DNA of 64,000 nucleotides from Cryptomeria japonica (Eukaryota > Streptophyta > Pinopsida > Cupressales > Cupressaceae), in NCBI RefSeq assembly GCF_030272615.1, contig NC_081415.1, positions 420,292,257 to 420,356,256 of the forward strand, given 5' to 3'. Of the stretch, positions 34,771-45,924 are shown one piece after another; position 1 is the first letter of the stretch; the number at the start of each line of letters is the position of its first letter. Under the pieces are notes generated by a model. It made no database searches. It was given only the letters and a program-made list of their open reading frames with translations, and was not told where the DNA came from. Made by a program: the position numbers and the translations under genes.

Positions 34771-35160
34771 TCCATAAGAACCACATCAAATGAGTCTTGA
34801 TCTAGATGGAGAAGTAGGTCCAAACATTTGCACATTGAAAATAATGTTACAATTGGGATACTCTAAACAAACTATGGATTCAAGAAATAAGATCATCATC
34901 AAAGCATATGATGATGAGGAATGCTCTTCCAAAGGAATAGTCACCTTACCTTTAAGTGTTGGTCTAGTGACAAAGGATGTGGTTTGTCAAGTCCTTGATC
35001 TTGATCTCACATATAACATAATTTTGGGACGTCCATGGATACATGAAATGAGGGCAGTACCATCAACATATCACCAATGTATTAAATTCCCTCACAATGG
35101 AGTTGAAGTGACAATTAAAGGTGATCCAAACCCTTTCATATTTTGCAATACCCTGTGACC
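34771..35160 (+). pseudogene. Tat element C protease
   Basis: A 122-codon frame (34790-35158) gives LIDGEVGPNICTLK-type residues at the active site, 'IIKAYDDEECSSKGIVTLP', and 'LTYNIILGRPWIHEMRAVPST', the end of the fold plus the Tat linker. The loop D-G-E-V-G differs from the intact D-G-G-A-G of element B. The catalytic Asp survives. Confidence 0.75.
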
Positions 35161-36640
35161 ACGAGTAGAGGTAATAGTCCCAATTAATAGAGAAGCGACT
35201 CCATCTTTAGAATATGTTGATCTAGAATAATTAAAAGCTTCTACATCAAAATATGTGAGCTCAAAATAAAATACAAGGATAAAGGAATGGGAGAGTATAG
35301 CTTGAATCAAACCATGTACTTAAAATAACTAATGGATTCTCCTAAGGACTATGGATGTCCACATCCTTCAAAGAAAGTATCCACAATTACCATAAAATGG
35401 GATCCCACTACATTTGAGAAATGGGGCAAGATGAAAGAAGAAGACCTTTACAAAATGCTTTATAAGGAACCTGATGAATCTAAACAGTACCACATCAATA
35501 TACGATGTGAAAACTATGGAAAAGGTTTTAAGTTCTTACAAAATATGGGATATGGTGGAAAAGGCTCTCTTGGGTTACAAAAAAAAGGTATTATTGAGTT
35601 GTTGCAACTAGAACTCGTACAAAAGAAGTAGTGCACCAAAGGAGTTGGATTTACACCATTGAGATTGCATGGTCTTAATTACCCAACAATATTATGAATC
35701 ATAGGTTCTACCTCCACTAATGACCAACAACAAGAAAAATGCTATTCCACGGACTCTAATGAATAGGATTGGGGTTCAAATAAGTTAGCCAGTGACTATG
35801 AGCTTACAAAGACATTCAGAGAACCAAGTGAACCCACTAAAGAAGAGAAGTTTAAAAAATAATTCAGAATTGGTCAAACAACATCTTCTGATTCTACATC
35901 TAAAGAAAAGAAAGATGGTGGAGAACCATGGATAAAAACATTTTGGGATCCCCAGGCCTCTATGTCTTGAAGCTCTAGGTCAAAACCACAAAGAGTGAAA
36001 ACTCTCATTGTTGAGTGTCCTTCTAGTGATGTCGATTTGGATTTTTTTACAACTGAGACTGATAAGGAGAGTACTAGAGATAACCTCAATGATTGCATTG
36101 AAACATTTGAAGACTCTTGTGTTTTTACCTTCACACCTATTGACTTCGAACACACTAATGGCCTTCGCCTCGTTCATCCACAACTCATTGATTGGGACCA
36201 ACAATGACCTCCACGACTTGATACATTCCAAAATGATGAGGCCTTTATTGACTACCTTGGAATACAAGGTGATCTTCCACTTGGGGACCACAAAGCTAAA
36301 CACATCATAGAACTTGATAGTGTGTCATTTTTTGGAGAGGATGTCAAACCTTCCAATTGCAAAAGTATAAAAATAAAAACCTCAAAAAAGTAAAAAGAAA
36401 GGATGCATCCAACAATGAAAACCTCTCTGAGGTGCTTGAGGATGGAAGATTTGACACTCTCCCCATGACACCATATGAAGAAAAAACATCAATGTTGATT
36501 AAGGAAACTATCAAGACAAATATTGGCATAGAGGAGGTACCACACAACATCTTTTTGGCACAGTCTTTAACATAAAAAGAGAGACCAAAATTCATAAAAT
36601 TCTTTACAAAGTGACAAATCAACTTTGCATAGTCATATGC
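35161..36640 (+). pseudogene. Tat element C G-patch and acidic linker
   Basis: 'GKGFKFLQNMGYGGKGSLGLQKKGI' corresponds to a good G-patch at about 35518-35595, better kept than in A, B or E. Before it, 'TFEKWGKMKEEDLYKMLYKEPDES' forms a helical lead. Behind it are fragments in changing frames, among them the acidic 'SSDVDLDFFTTETDKES' (about 36025-36075) and 'LSEVLEDGRFDTLPMTPYEEK' (36424-36486). The last also occurs degraded in A (13455-13505). Confidence 0.65.
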
Positions 36641-38010
36641 CAATATGCCTAGATTGGATTCTGATTAGTTATGCATCATTTAATAGTTACTCTAGGTGTC
36701 AAACTAGTAAAACAAAAACTACAAAAGATGCATCTGTAGGTGGCACTATTATTCAAAGTGGAACTTGAGAAATTATTGGATATTGGTTTCATTAGATCGA
36801 TTGACTACCCTGAGTGGATTTCTAATCTTGTACTTGTCAAAAAACTAGACCACAACATCCAAATGTGTACTTATTTCAAATATATCAATAAGGCTTGTTC
36901 CAAAGATGATTTTCCATTGCCAAACATTGGTTTAATAGTTGATCTCACAGTTGGTCATCCAATTCTATCATTAATGGATCAATTCTTCGGGTATAATCAG
37001 ATCAAAATATCACCTGAAGATCAAATATAAAACAACATTTACATGTCCTTGGGGTAATTTTTGTTGGAACGTCATGCCCTTCGGATTAAAGAATGCAGGT
37101 GCAACCTATCAAAGAGCAACGACAACCATCTTTCATGATCTCATGCATGCCATTATTGAAGACTATGTTGATGATCTCTTGGGAAAATTAGTCACAAGGG
37201 AAATACATTTGGACATTTTATCAGTAGTCTTTGAATTCTTGTAAAATTACAAAGTCAGATTAAATCCCAAGAAGTGTGTCTTTGGGGTGACCTCTGGGAA
37301 ACTCCTTGGTTACATTGTCTCACAAAGGGGAATTAAAGCAAATCAAGAGAAATTTAGAGCCATATTGGAAATACCACCTCCAAAGAACATCAACCAACTT
37401 CAATATCTACAAGGAAGACTTCAATCAATATGCAAATTCATAGCACAACTTGTAGATAAATGTCATCCTTTTCAACATCTACTACACAAAAATATCAAGT
37501 TCAAATGGGATGATAAATGTCAATAAGCCTTTCAGATTCTCAAAGACTATCTTTTAAATCCACCGGTATTGATTCCACCTATCCAAGGAAGACCCCTATT
37601 ACTTTACATATCAGCTACACTTACAACACTGGGGGCACTCTTAGCACAACAAGATCTTGTTGGTAAAGAATGAGCTATAGATTACATCAATCGCACATTG
37701 GTTGGTTATGAGCTTAACTACACTTCAATTGAGCACACATGTCTTGTTGTGGTTTTTTCTTCGCAAAAATTGCGTCATTACATGCTAATTCACAAAACTA
37801 AGCTGATTGCAAGAATAGATCCACTCAAATACCTTCTCAACAAGGCAACACTTACATGCAAATTGGCTAAATGGGTCATGAGTTTGAGAAATCTTGATAT
37901 AAAATATGTTGACATAAAATCCATTAAGGGACAAGCCATTGCAGATCAGTTATTAGATGCACCTATGATCGATGCCATTGCTATTGTCTAAGAATTCTCA
38001 GATGAATCCA
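36641..38010 (+). pseudogene. Tat element C reverse transcriptase and RNase H
   Basis: RT blocks include 'LFKVELEKLLDIGFIRSIDYPEWISNL', 'DDFPLPNIGLIVDLTVGH', 'LSLMDQFFGYNQIKI', 'CPWGNFCWNVMPFGLKNAG' and the catalytic YVDD at 37164-37175. A frame change lies near 37027. RNase H follows with 'GRPLLLYISATLTTLGALLAQQD' and 'SSQKLRHYMLIH'. The linker 'KGQAIADQLLDAP' at 37928-37966 leads to the second RNase H. The active-site residues are present, but stops and one frameshift inactivate it. Confidence 0.85.
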
Positions 38011-38545
38011 TTTTTACAGTGACAAATTAAAAGCCTTGGCAGTTATATTTTGATGGTTCATACATGCAGCCTAGCACAAGATTCAATGTCCTCTTCAACA
38101 CACCTCAAAAGGATTCCATTCCTAAGTCATATCGATTATCATTCCCTTGTACAAACAACATAATTGAATACGAGGCATTAACAACAGGTTTACGAATTGT
38201 GGTTCAATGGAAGATCCAGGAACTTCATGTTTTTGGGGACTCTCAACTCATGATTCACCAAGTAAATGATGACTGCTAGACTAAAGATGAAAATTTAATG
38301 CCATACAAGAAAATGGTGGATGATTTCAAGCACTATTTTACACAGATAGTCTTTGAACAAATTCCAAGGGATAATAATCAAGTTGTCGATGCCATGGCTA
38401 CTATTTCTTCTTTGATTGACATGCCTCAGAATGAGACCCGCTATGAGTTCTTGGTGGATAATCTTTTGGCTCCCTCATATGAGATCACTTCTACAGAAAT
38501 TATATGTGTTGTTGGTCCTAATTTCCCTTGGTAAGGAAAAATTTT
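38011..38545 (+). pseudogene. Tat element C archaeal-type RNase H
   Basis: 'QLYFDGSYMQPSTRF' (about 38041-38085) keeps the DGS aspartate, 'CTNNIIEYEALTTGL' keeps the Glu, and 'VFGDSQLMIHQV' keeps the next Asp. One TAG follows GDS at about 38277. The helical tail 'YKKMVDDFKHYFTQIVFEQIP' and 'ATISSLIDMP' match element A. All catalytic carboxylates appear intact except those I could not place near the C-terminus. Confidence 0.75.
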
Positions 38546-38997
38546 CACTTACCTCTGCAACAATATCCTTCCACTTGACCTTTCCAATAATCAACGTCGT
38601 ACCTTCATTCGCCAATCCTCCCACTATGTCATTTTAGTCGATACCCTGTACCAACGAGGTTTAGATGGTACTCTCCTTATATGTTTCGAATGTGACGAAG
38701 CTTAGATTGCAATACGCCAGGTTCATGAAGGTATATGTGGTGCTCACTCTAGTGGTCCAACCTTATCCAAGAAACTCATAAGGACTAGATACTATTGGTC
38801 TACTATGGAAAAAGACTCATATCAGTTTGTCAGAAATTATAAGCAATGTCAGATTCATGGAGACCTTATTCACGCACCAGTGCAAGAACTTCATTCGATC
38901 GCCACTCCATGGCCCTTTTTCCATTGGGGGCTCAATCTCATGGGCAAGATACACCCTCCATCATCCAATGCCCATAAATTCATCATCATGACCACAA
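38546..38997 (+). pseudogene. Tat element C integrase, 5' half (split by Copia insertion)
   Basis: The zinc-binding part reads VHEGICGAHSSGPTL..RNYKQCQIHG (about 38719-38860), where the first Cys of the CxxC pair has become Tyr. The core begins WGLNLMGKIHPPSSN (38925-38968). The first catalytic Asp is Asn (AAT at 38934-38936), exactly as in element A. The gene is interrupted at 39002/39003 and resumes at 41820. Confidence 0.85.
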
Positions 38998-39002
38998 ATT
39001 AT
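38998..39002 (+). repeat. Target-site duplication ATTAT, left copy
   Basis: ATTAT directly precedes the TG of the left LTR and is repeated at 41820-41824 directly behind the CA of the right LTR. Joining the flanks restores the integrase reading frame across the site, which confirms the insertion point. Confidence 0.95.
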
Positions 39003-39320
39003 TGTAGGATTTGAGAAATACAAATCCACAGAACCCAAAAGAAACCTGCATGCAAGAAACCTGTCACAGAGAAAGAGAGAGAACGAATACAAGGGTTTTG
39101 GCTCTGACAAAGAGAAAAGATGTATTATCAGAGAAAAATGAATCAAGAATATGAATAATACAAGAGATCAATCCTTATAAAGGAGATCAACACCAAAAGG
39201 AAAACCTAACCCTAAGGTGTGAGCATTTAATAATTAAATATTAATTATTAAATGACTAATGTATGCATAAAGAGAAATCTTAAGAGGAGAGCAAAGTTAA
39301 TTAATTACTTTACTCTAACA
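39003..39320 (-). repeat. 3' LTR of the young Copia element
   Basis: 318 bp. On the minus strand it starts TGTTAGAGTAAAG and ends AAATCCTACA. TTTATAAGG at about 39174-39183 (minus strand) is a TATA candidate. It matches 41502-41819 base for base as far as I can read. Confidence 0.95.
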
Positions 39321-40351
39321 CCAGCGGTGACCAAATCCTGTGTGTGTGTCATATGGTGAGAGGCACCAGAATCTAGAATCCAAGTGGATGCTGAGGACAA
39401 TGCTCGTGCAGAAAGAGCATGACCTTTCCCTGTGGGCTGTGAAGGAGGCTGTGGTGCACTGATATTATGCTGCTGCATGGCTTCCTCCAAAGCCTCTAAA
39501 CGTTTCCAACACCTGGAAACGGGATGTCCTTCCTTGCCACAAAAACTGCAAGGATCACCTGATTTCTTCTTAGTCTTGGAGGAAGACTCACCAGACTTTG
39601 AATATTTGCCCTGTTTAGAATTGAATTATGGTTTTGAATCAGACTTAGGTGGTGGCTTGGAGGGATTCTCACTAGCCTCTGAATCTTTCTTAGGCTTCGG
39701 TTTCTGCTTCTGTTTTCCTTTGGAGGACTGGGCTACCAATGCTTGGTTCTGTGAACCTGAAAGTGAATCCAACTGCTTAAGCTTAGCTTGCTCACGAGTT
39801 AGACGATCACAAAAGACCTCAAAAGAAGGCATGACATGTCGAGCACCCAAGGCATCCATGGTGGAATAGAAGGTCGAAGAGAAGATCTGAAATGGACCCC
39901 GAAGCTTGGAGAGAATCAGGAAAATGCACTCTGTATCAGTCTTAGTCTTACCACAACCCTGCAAGATAGATCTTTGCTGTTTGAACTTCATCAGAAAGTC
40001 CTCAATAGAAGGAAATGAATCAGGTACCAAGGAAGTTAACTCTGCCTCAAGCTGCAAAGCTCTGAACTCGTTGACAGTACCAAAAAGTCCCTCAAACTTG
40101 GTCCAAATGGCTCGAGGAGTGATACAACCCTCAAGATGAAACTGGAGACTGTCGGAAATGTGTAAAGCCATCAATCCCATAGCCTGATCCATATTGTTCC
40201 TGTGCTGCATAATCTCAAAAGGACGTGTCAACTGAGGCTGAACCTCATCCAAACAGGACCATAACCCTTTTGACTGGAGAAGAGTCATCATGCGACCCTT
40301 CCAAGTGTGGTAATTATGCGGTGTGAGAGATTCAATAGGTCTGTCTGCCAT
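39305..40351 (-). pseudogene. Copia gag with the first residues of protease
   Basis: ATG at 40351 opens 'MADRPIESLTPHNYHTWKGRM', the usual start of Copia gag. 'LWSCLDEVQPQL', 'AIWTKFEGLFG' and 'LVPDSFPSIEDFLMKFKQQ' belong to the UBN2-type gag domain. A Lys/Pro/Ser-rich linker follows. One in-frame TAA (39626-39628), probably a former CAA, splits the frame. Beyond it the same frame continues with KQGKYSKSGESSSK and a perfect zinc knuckle, CSFCGKEGHPVSRC (CX2CX4HX4C, about 39518-39560), then 'WILDSGASHHMTHTQ', the beginning of the aspartic protease. The frame ends at the LTR (39320) in the protease. Gag packages RNA; this one could still be made up to the TAA. Confidence 0.93.
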
Positions 40352-40904
40352 CCTGTAAACTGTGCCTCAACTGCTCTGAATTTTTAATTATTATTAAGTG
40401 GTCTTTCAGAACTAGACAGAAGATGCAGAAGGGGGTTTGAATTTTTTTTTGTATTGGTGTTTGTAAATTCTAGTTTTCTGATGTAAATAACAGAAAGCAA
40501 GAGAAAAAACCCCCCCACAATGCAAAAAACTAATCCCCAGTACAAACTGAAAGCCAGAAAATGATAGAAAGCAATAACGGGTTGAGACAAAATTTGGAGC
40601 ACCTGAAGATTTTTCTGATGAAATAGACTGTAGATCTGAAAAGAGCACAGAACCACCTTTCCGACGCCTATTCGCTTTCGAAAAACGGAGTCCGTATGCA
40701 AAAGATATGGCTCCTGGAGTGCAAAAAACTTGTTCTGACTTCGACTGGCAAAAAACACTACAAAACGGAAAAATCAGAAAAAAAGATCTGCATCTTTTAG
40801 ATCGGGCTCGGAACCAGCTTTCCAACGCCTATTTTCATTCAAAAATCCGAGCTAAAATGCCCGAGTTATACCCGATTTAGTAAAACTGCTCCAAAAAAGC
40901 CCAA

Positions 40905-40970
40905 ATAGGCCCTTTAAGCCCTCAAGGGCTTAAAAAAAATAAGCCCCTGGTCCTCTGGGCGACCAGGGGC
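40905..40970 (-). promoter_or_regulatory. Cluster of perfect hairpins at the edge of the GC-rich leader
   Basis: Three perfect inverted repeats are stacked here. TTTAAGCCC (40913-40921) pairs with GGGCTTAAA (40926-40934) over a 4-base loop. GGGCTTA (40926-40932) pairs with TAAGCCC (40940-40946). GCCCCTGGT (40943-40951) pairs with ACCAGGGGC (40962-40970). The first two share an arm and so are mutually exclusive. In the element RNA they lie in the leader, about 0.6 kb before gag. A role in packaging, dimerisation or translation is only inferred. Confidence 0.7.
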
Positions 40971-41142
40971 GGGCGCAGGGGGCGGCGCTGTGGTGGCGCG
41001 CGGGCGGAGAGCGGCGTGCTGGCGGAGCGCGGGCTGGGCGCGAGCTGTGCGTGGGCGGTGGGCGGCGCGGCGGTGGAAGCCTGGTCGCGGCCGGTGGCCG
41101 AGCGGTGGCCGCCAGGCTGCGCACCGACGGAGCGGGCTGTTT
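40947..41142. other. GC-rich island in the Copia leader
   Basis: About 190 bp made almost wholly of G and C (for example GCGGCGCTGTGGTGGCGCGC) stands in DNA that is otherwise AT-rich. Open frames cross it on both strands only because stop codons are rare in such composition, so no gene is called. It belongs to the untranslated leader of the young Copia element and is rich in CpG, which a long-methylated sequence would have lost. Confidence 0.85.
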
Positions 41143-41487
41143 ACACTGGCTGTGCTTTTTTTTAAACAAAAAAATTGCGTTTTTTAATTTTTTTTTGATT
41201 TTTTTTTGAAAATCCGCCTCGGTTTTCGTGCCCTAGGGCCGTACGGCCTTGGGGCCAAAAAATTTTTGCCCCCTGGTGCAACTGTGTCCAAATCGGATGA
41301 ATTTTATATGGAAATAGGGGTTTTTGGGCGCTACGAGCTCAACGGTGAGGTCCGTTTGGGCTCAAAGTGCACCGAAAAAAAAAACCCCCCTATTCCAAAA
41401 TAAAAAACAGAATACAAACACAGATCTGATGCAACCAAAACCTGGATCTCAAAATCTTTCAAAAGTCTGAACAAGCTGCAACAGATC

Positions 41488-41501
41488 TGGCTCTGATACC
41501 A
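41488..41501 (-). promoter_or_regulatory. Primer-binding site of the young Copia element (initiator Met)
   Basis: TGGCTCTGATACCA on the plus strand is the complement of TGGTATCAGAGCCA, the standard plant Copia PBS. It directly adjoins the right LTR with no spacer, which fixes the element's orientation as minus. Confidence 0.95.
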
Positions 41502-41819
41502 TGTAGGATTTGAGAAATACAAATCCACAGAACCCAAAAGAAACCTGCATGCAAGAAACCTGTCACAGAGAAAGAGAGAGAACGAATACAAGGGTTTTGG
41601 CTCTGACAAAGAGAAAAGATGTATTATCAGAGAAAAATGAATCAAGAATATGAATAATACAAGAGATCAATCCTTATAAAGGAGATCAACACCAAAAGGA
41701 AAACCTAACCCTAAGGTGTGAGCATTTAATAATTAAATATTAATTATTAAATGACTAATGTATGCATAAAGAGAAATCTTAAGAGGAGAGCAAAGTTAAT
41801 TAATTACTTTACTCTAACA
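41502..41819 (-). repeat. 5' LTR of the young Copia element
   Basis: 318 bp, the same length and sequence as 39003-39320. It is followed by the target duplication ATTAT at 41820-41824. Confidence 0.95.
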
Positions 41820-42612
41820 ATTATTTCATGAAGTGGATTGAGGTCATTCCTCTCACCCAAATCACCAAAAAATAGATGGCAACCTTTATCCTCAACTATA
41901 TCATTTTTTGATATGGTGTCACCCTTTCCATCACCACAAACAACGAGCATCCTTTCAAAAATCAAGATGTTTGTGATCTTTGTGACCAATTCCATATCCA
42001 TCATCATTTATCCAATCCACATTACCCTCGAGGTAATGGTCAAGCTAAGGTGTCTAACAAAACTATCCTTAAAATTCTCAAGAAGACAGTCGACAACATT
42101 GGTCGTATCTGGCATATCCAACTCAATCCCACACTTTAAGCTTATCGCACAAGTATTCACACACCCACTGGAGCCACTCCTTATTCACTTGTCTATGGTG
42201 TAGAATCCATATTGCTTATTGAGGTTGAGCTACCATCCCTATGGGTCTTTTTGTGTGGTATCATCAGTGATGAAGACTATAGGGTCTCCCGCTTACAAGA
42301 TTTGGAATTATTGGATGAGCGTAGATAAACTGCTTTGATTCATCTCAAGGCATATTAGCATCGTATGATTCACAACTATAATCACAAGGTAAAGCCTCAC
42401 ACATTTGAGGTGGGTGACTTAGTGCTCAGAGAAAACCCTAAAAATCAGCAAGACAGAGAAAAAAGGGTAAGTTTGAACCAAATTGGCGTGGCCCTTATGC
42501 CATCACAGTAATCTATGGATTAGGTGCATATCAGCTCTCAACATAAGATGAAGAACCTTTGGAAGATCCTATCAATAGAATGCACCTTCGCAAGTTTTAC
42601 ATAGATTTTTAG
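41820..42612 (+). pseudogene. Tat element C integrase, 3' half
   Basis: The core resumes with 'FMKWIEVIPLTQI', 'YPRGNGQAKVSNKT' (about 42024-42062) and 'HIQLNPTL'. Compared with element A, the second catalytic Asp position (TDNG in A) reads TNNE here, and the Glu of GQAE is Lys (GQAK). With the Asn at 38934 all three acidic residues of DDE are gone. The C-terminal part 'FEVGDLVLRENPKNQQ' and, after a frame change near 42460, 'GKFEPNWRGPYAITVIYGLGAYQLS' are recognisable. The end lies near 42612. Confidence 0.85.
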
Positions 42613-44309
42613 AGTATCTCAATAAAAAAAAAAATTAAAAAAAATGGTTACTTGGTGAAAATCTAGCAAACAGGCACCTCGTAACATAAAAAAAATTAAA
42701 AATTTGAAAAAAGTGAAGAGAAATAAATTTATCCAATGGTGAAATCCACTTCGATGTCTCCCTGGACAAGTACCATGGTGAAAACTAGATTACTGGTGCC
42801 ATGTGTAGAGACTTTGCTCCTTCCTCCTTCAGAATTCAGTTTGCCCTTTCACTTTGCACACAATCACGACCTATCATTCCATAATAAATTAACCCATTCC
42901 CCATCATGACTTGTTATTGATCTACCTAAGATTGGTTCACCATCCATAATAAACCTCTTTTTAGTGCGTCTTCCTTTCATCCATAATAAATCAAGTTCAA
43001 GATGTAATTGGGAGCATATCCTAAGCCTAGTAATGAAAGCCGAACCTTAGCATCGCATGTTTTGAGGAGCATTGTCTTTTTATTCCTCCTTCTCTTTGCA
43101 CACAATTTAAAATAAAAGATCACTTGCATTGCTGATCTGAAATAAAGTTATGTTTTTCTCTGCAATAAGGTAGTGGTTTCATGGATTCAGTCAGTTTCGA
43201 ATGAGACACAAGCAATAGTGAGTTTTCAACAAATCAAATCTTTCGGTAGACTTTGGCTACAACATGGTTTTTTAGCATTATCTGTCCTTTATCAGGATAA
43301 CAACATTGTGACCATATCAAATATGTTAAACATATGTGGCAAGAAACACTAATAACTTGAGGATTACATTGCATGTTGGTGTCAAAGCCTTGTTTTTCTT
43401 TTGATTTTATCTTTTAAGGTGACATGTATTTTAGCTTTTCTAGGATGTCTCTGACTAGAGATTTTATCTCCATGATGTCTTTGACTAGAAAGATGAGGAT
43501 GGCGTATGTTCACATATTTTTATTGCTTGTGGATTGTCTCTTAGTAATACTATGACTTGACCAAGGATATGAGGACGTTGTGGGTCTAGTGTGAACTAGG
43601 TCATTCCTTATCTATGACTGTTTGATCTCTATGCAAACAAGTACAATGACGTTCTAGGTCAAATCTATACCTAGATGTTTATAACCTATTTTCCATAATA
43701 AATCTCAATGATGATAATATCTCAACAAGCTCTTTCACCTCCATATCTTCTATCTTTCATCTCCCTTTTCTCTTTTGTCCTCCATCATATGCCCCAAGTC
43801 TTGCATAGTTTGGTATTATATGACTGAGTATAATGACAGGCCAAAAATATTTGCATCTCATGTAGTGTTCATATGCATCAACACATGTTAGCACATCTCA
43901 TTACATGCATATAGAAATCATAATAGTATCACATCCTTCACATACCAATCATTAGTACATCATATAAGAATCATTTTCATACATTTATTTGCATTATGTA
44001 CATATACATTTACATCATGCATAATATAAATATAAAAAGCACAAAAAATATAATGCATCACATCATATATATATATATATATTCATCATAATCATCATAT
44101 AGACATTACATAGAATGTAAATTATATCATCATGATAGAATATGGATCCATAACATGAACATTTCATAAAGCATATAGAATCATCACATAGGAACACATG
44201 TATATAACTACCACAATGAATAATCTTATGTATATATATTTTAAAAAATATAATGTGTCAATACAATGATGTCAAAACTCATATGGCTACAAAATCACCC
44301 GAAGGTGTG
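42613..44309 (+). other. 3' non-coding region of element C
   Basis: No coding frame is seen. 'CATCCATAATAAA' words (about 42950 and 42990) are shared with the 3' region of element A. 'ATGTCTyTGACTAGA' is repeated at 43445 and 43477. From 43900 to 44300 the DNA is very AT-rich, with an (AT)10 run at about 44063-44083. The end of an antisense PMD gene follows. Confidence 0.45.
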
Positions 44310-45559
44310 TACATCATCATACATAAAACTGATACAAAAACTGGATCCAAGAGAGATATGATGAAGACCCTCCCATAGAGCCAGTAGGCTTCGAATGAAT
44401 CTGAGCACTCGAAGACCCAACCCCTAGATCATCTTGGATGCCCCCACCTATGGACCCTACTGGTGGTGGTAGTGGAGGACCCATAACCCCACCACTATAT
44501 TCTCTTTGTCTCTCTTGTTTGGTACCAATGGATCAGAAGGCTCATATGTAGCTATCTGCTTTGAGATGAGGAGGAACCATTTCCATGTATAGGTTCCTCC
44601 AATACTCTATCTCCCCACTTTCTCTAATGAAATAGGCAAAACTAGAAGAGGTGTCACCTACTAGGATAGCCCGAGCTATCTTGAGAGAATCCTCTATGGT
44701 TGTATACTGTTGGATAGCCTAGTCTCTCTCATCTTTCATCTCCTATATCTATCACCTCAATCGAGTAACCTCTCTCTCAAGATCATCAATCTCATCAATC
44801 TCATCAGCTTGTCCCTGAGTGAGCTCGCAAAGCATGAGTAGCTCATCCTCTTCCTCATCTCCCCCAATTCTTCTCTCCTCCTGTCTAACCTACTCTAGAA
44901 AATATTATCTAGGTCCATCTTGTCCCTTTCCCTATCCACCCTATACCTATATCTAGGCAGCCTATAGTGGTTGTCCTCCTCTACCTCTTGGTGGCCTTGG
45001 TGGTCTCCCTCCCTCTCCATCTCCACCTTGTGCTCTCTCTCAATGTCCTCCATACCTTTGTCCTCCTTAGCCCCTAACAAACCTCTTGGCCCCCCCTCTC
45101 CTCCATATCCTTCTCCATCCACACCCATCCTCATCATCATTGTCATCATCTAGTCCTAGAGTTGGCTCTCTTGGACCTATCAGACATGGGAATGGATGTG
45201 CTACAAAATAGGCTGCATAATCATCTGATATACTTGCATCGACTGTATTAGGTAATATATCCCACAACATCATAACCATCTCTGGAAATTATGTGAGAGT
45301 CGCATCATAAGACAAAATCAGTCCCCAATGGACCTTCTCTCTCACTATGTGTGCAAACTTGCCTAGCCCTTGTGGCATCTATTGCACTCTTCCGAATTGT
45401 CTAGTCACCCTATCAATTAGATGCATATTCAAAACGTAGGGAATCTACCCAATGAGATACTTGCTGTGAAAACAAAATGGTAACTCTCTACCATCCTCCT
45501 CCCAAGCCTTACAATCTAGATATGGCCTCCATGTAACACTATCTATTTTATATTAGAGT
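44310..45559 (-). pseudogene. Plant mobile domain (PMD) gene, C-terminal half, antisense to element C
   Basis: Reading down from 45559 the minus strand gives WRPYLDCKAWEEDG, 'LPFCFHSKYLIG', 'DRVTRQFGRVQ' (about 45400) and then 'DDYAAYFVAHPF' (about 45210). This is the C-terminal half of the PMD found in MAIN/MAIL proteins and in several plant transposons. It aligns with the copy at 62.5-63.6 kb. An Asp-rich and basic stretch follows, then a coiled-coil-like helix (DEIDEIDDLEREVTRLR, about 44780), and 'SSSFAYFIRESGEIEYWRNLYMEM' (about 44585-44655). A Gly/Pro tail ends near 44320. Stops at about 45457 (a former Trp or Arg), 45390 and 45300 break it. The 5' half is cut off by Copia-LTR-like DNA at 45560. 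PMD proteins act in silencing and genome stability in plants; a role for the element is unknown. Confidence 0.75.
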
Positions 45560-45920
45560 TGTTGGAATGTGTTGTTGTCATTGATGTCAACATATTCCCG
45601 TGTTTCTTGAGTTTTAGTGTTGCAAAGAGTTGGTTTGGGTGATTTGTTATAGATATGTTGATGCAGATTAATGGGTTTTGAGATACCTATCTCTAGTTGA
45701 TTCAGTATGAGTTTCAGTGTTCCGGAAGGTGATTTGATCGAGTTATGTGATCCAGTGGATGATTGGTTTTTTTGTTGGCTATATATTGCAGAGTTGTGAT
45801 TTCTGGTTCATGTTGCTCCAAAATTGATTCTTTATGTTGTGCGGATTATGGAGAGTGTTTGGGATGTTCATGTGTTTCCTCAGTTCCACTCACCCTACAT
45901 ATGCAAATGTTTGGTTTCGG
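45560..45920 (+). mobile_element. Truncated Copia-type LTR start
   Basis: It begins TGTTGGAATGTG at 45560, directly at the break of the PMD gene. It reads 'GTTGTCATTGATGTCAACA', a phrase with the same flavour as the first 50 bp of the LTR at 24054. No CTCTCAG end or PBS is found, so only the first part of an LTR would be present. Confidence 0.35.
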
Positions 45921-45924
45921 GAGT

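Larger units (their letters stand above)
39003..41819 (-). mobile_element. Young non-autonomous Copia element, 2817 bp, inserted in the integrase of element C
   Basis: Two LTRs of 318 bp, 39003-39320 and 41502-41819, show no difference by eye. They are flanked by perfect ATTAT duplications. The element reads on the minus strand. Its PBS (TGGTATCAGAGCCA, initiator Met) touches the right LTR, then come a leader of 1.1 kb, a gag gene and the very start of protease, after which the sequence runs straight into the other LTR. Integrase, RT and RNase H are absent, so it must have used enzymes supplied in trans. Identical LTRs mean the insertion is recent, in contrast with the badly decayed element C around it. 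Confidence 0.97.

Noticed and set aside
39432-40139. Plus-strand frames opposite the Copia gag
   Set aside because: They are antisense shadows of a gag with clear domains.
40930-41187. Open frames of 65-79 codons on both strands in the GC-rich island
   Set aside because: Stops are rare in such composition, the products are Arg/Ala/Pro-rich without a family, and the stretch lies in the leader of a Copia element.
44063-44083. Short (AT) run as a possible inverted-repeat transposon end
   Set aside because: A simple microsatellite with no partner or target duplication.
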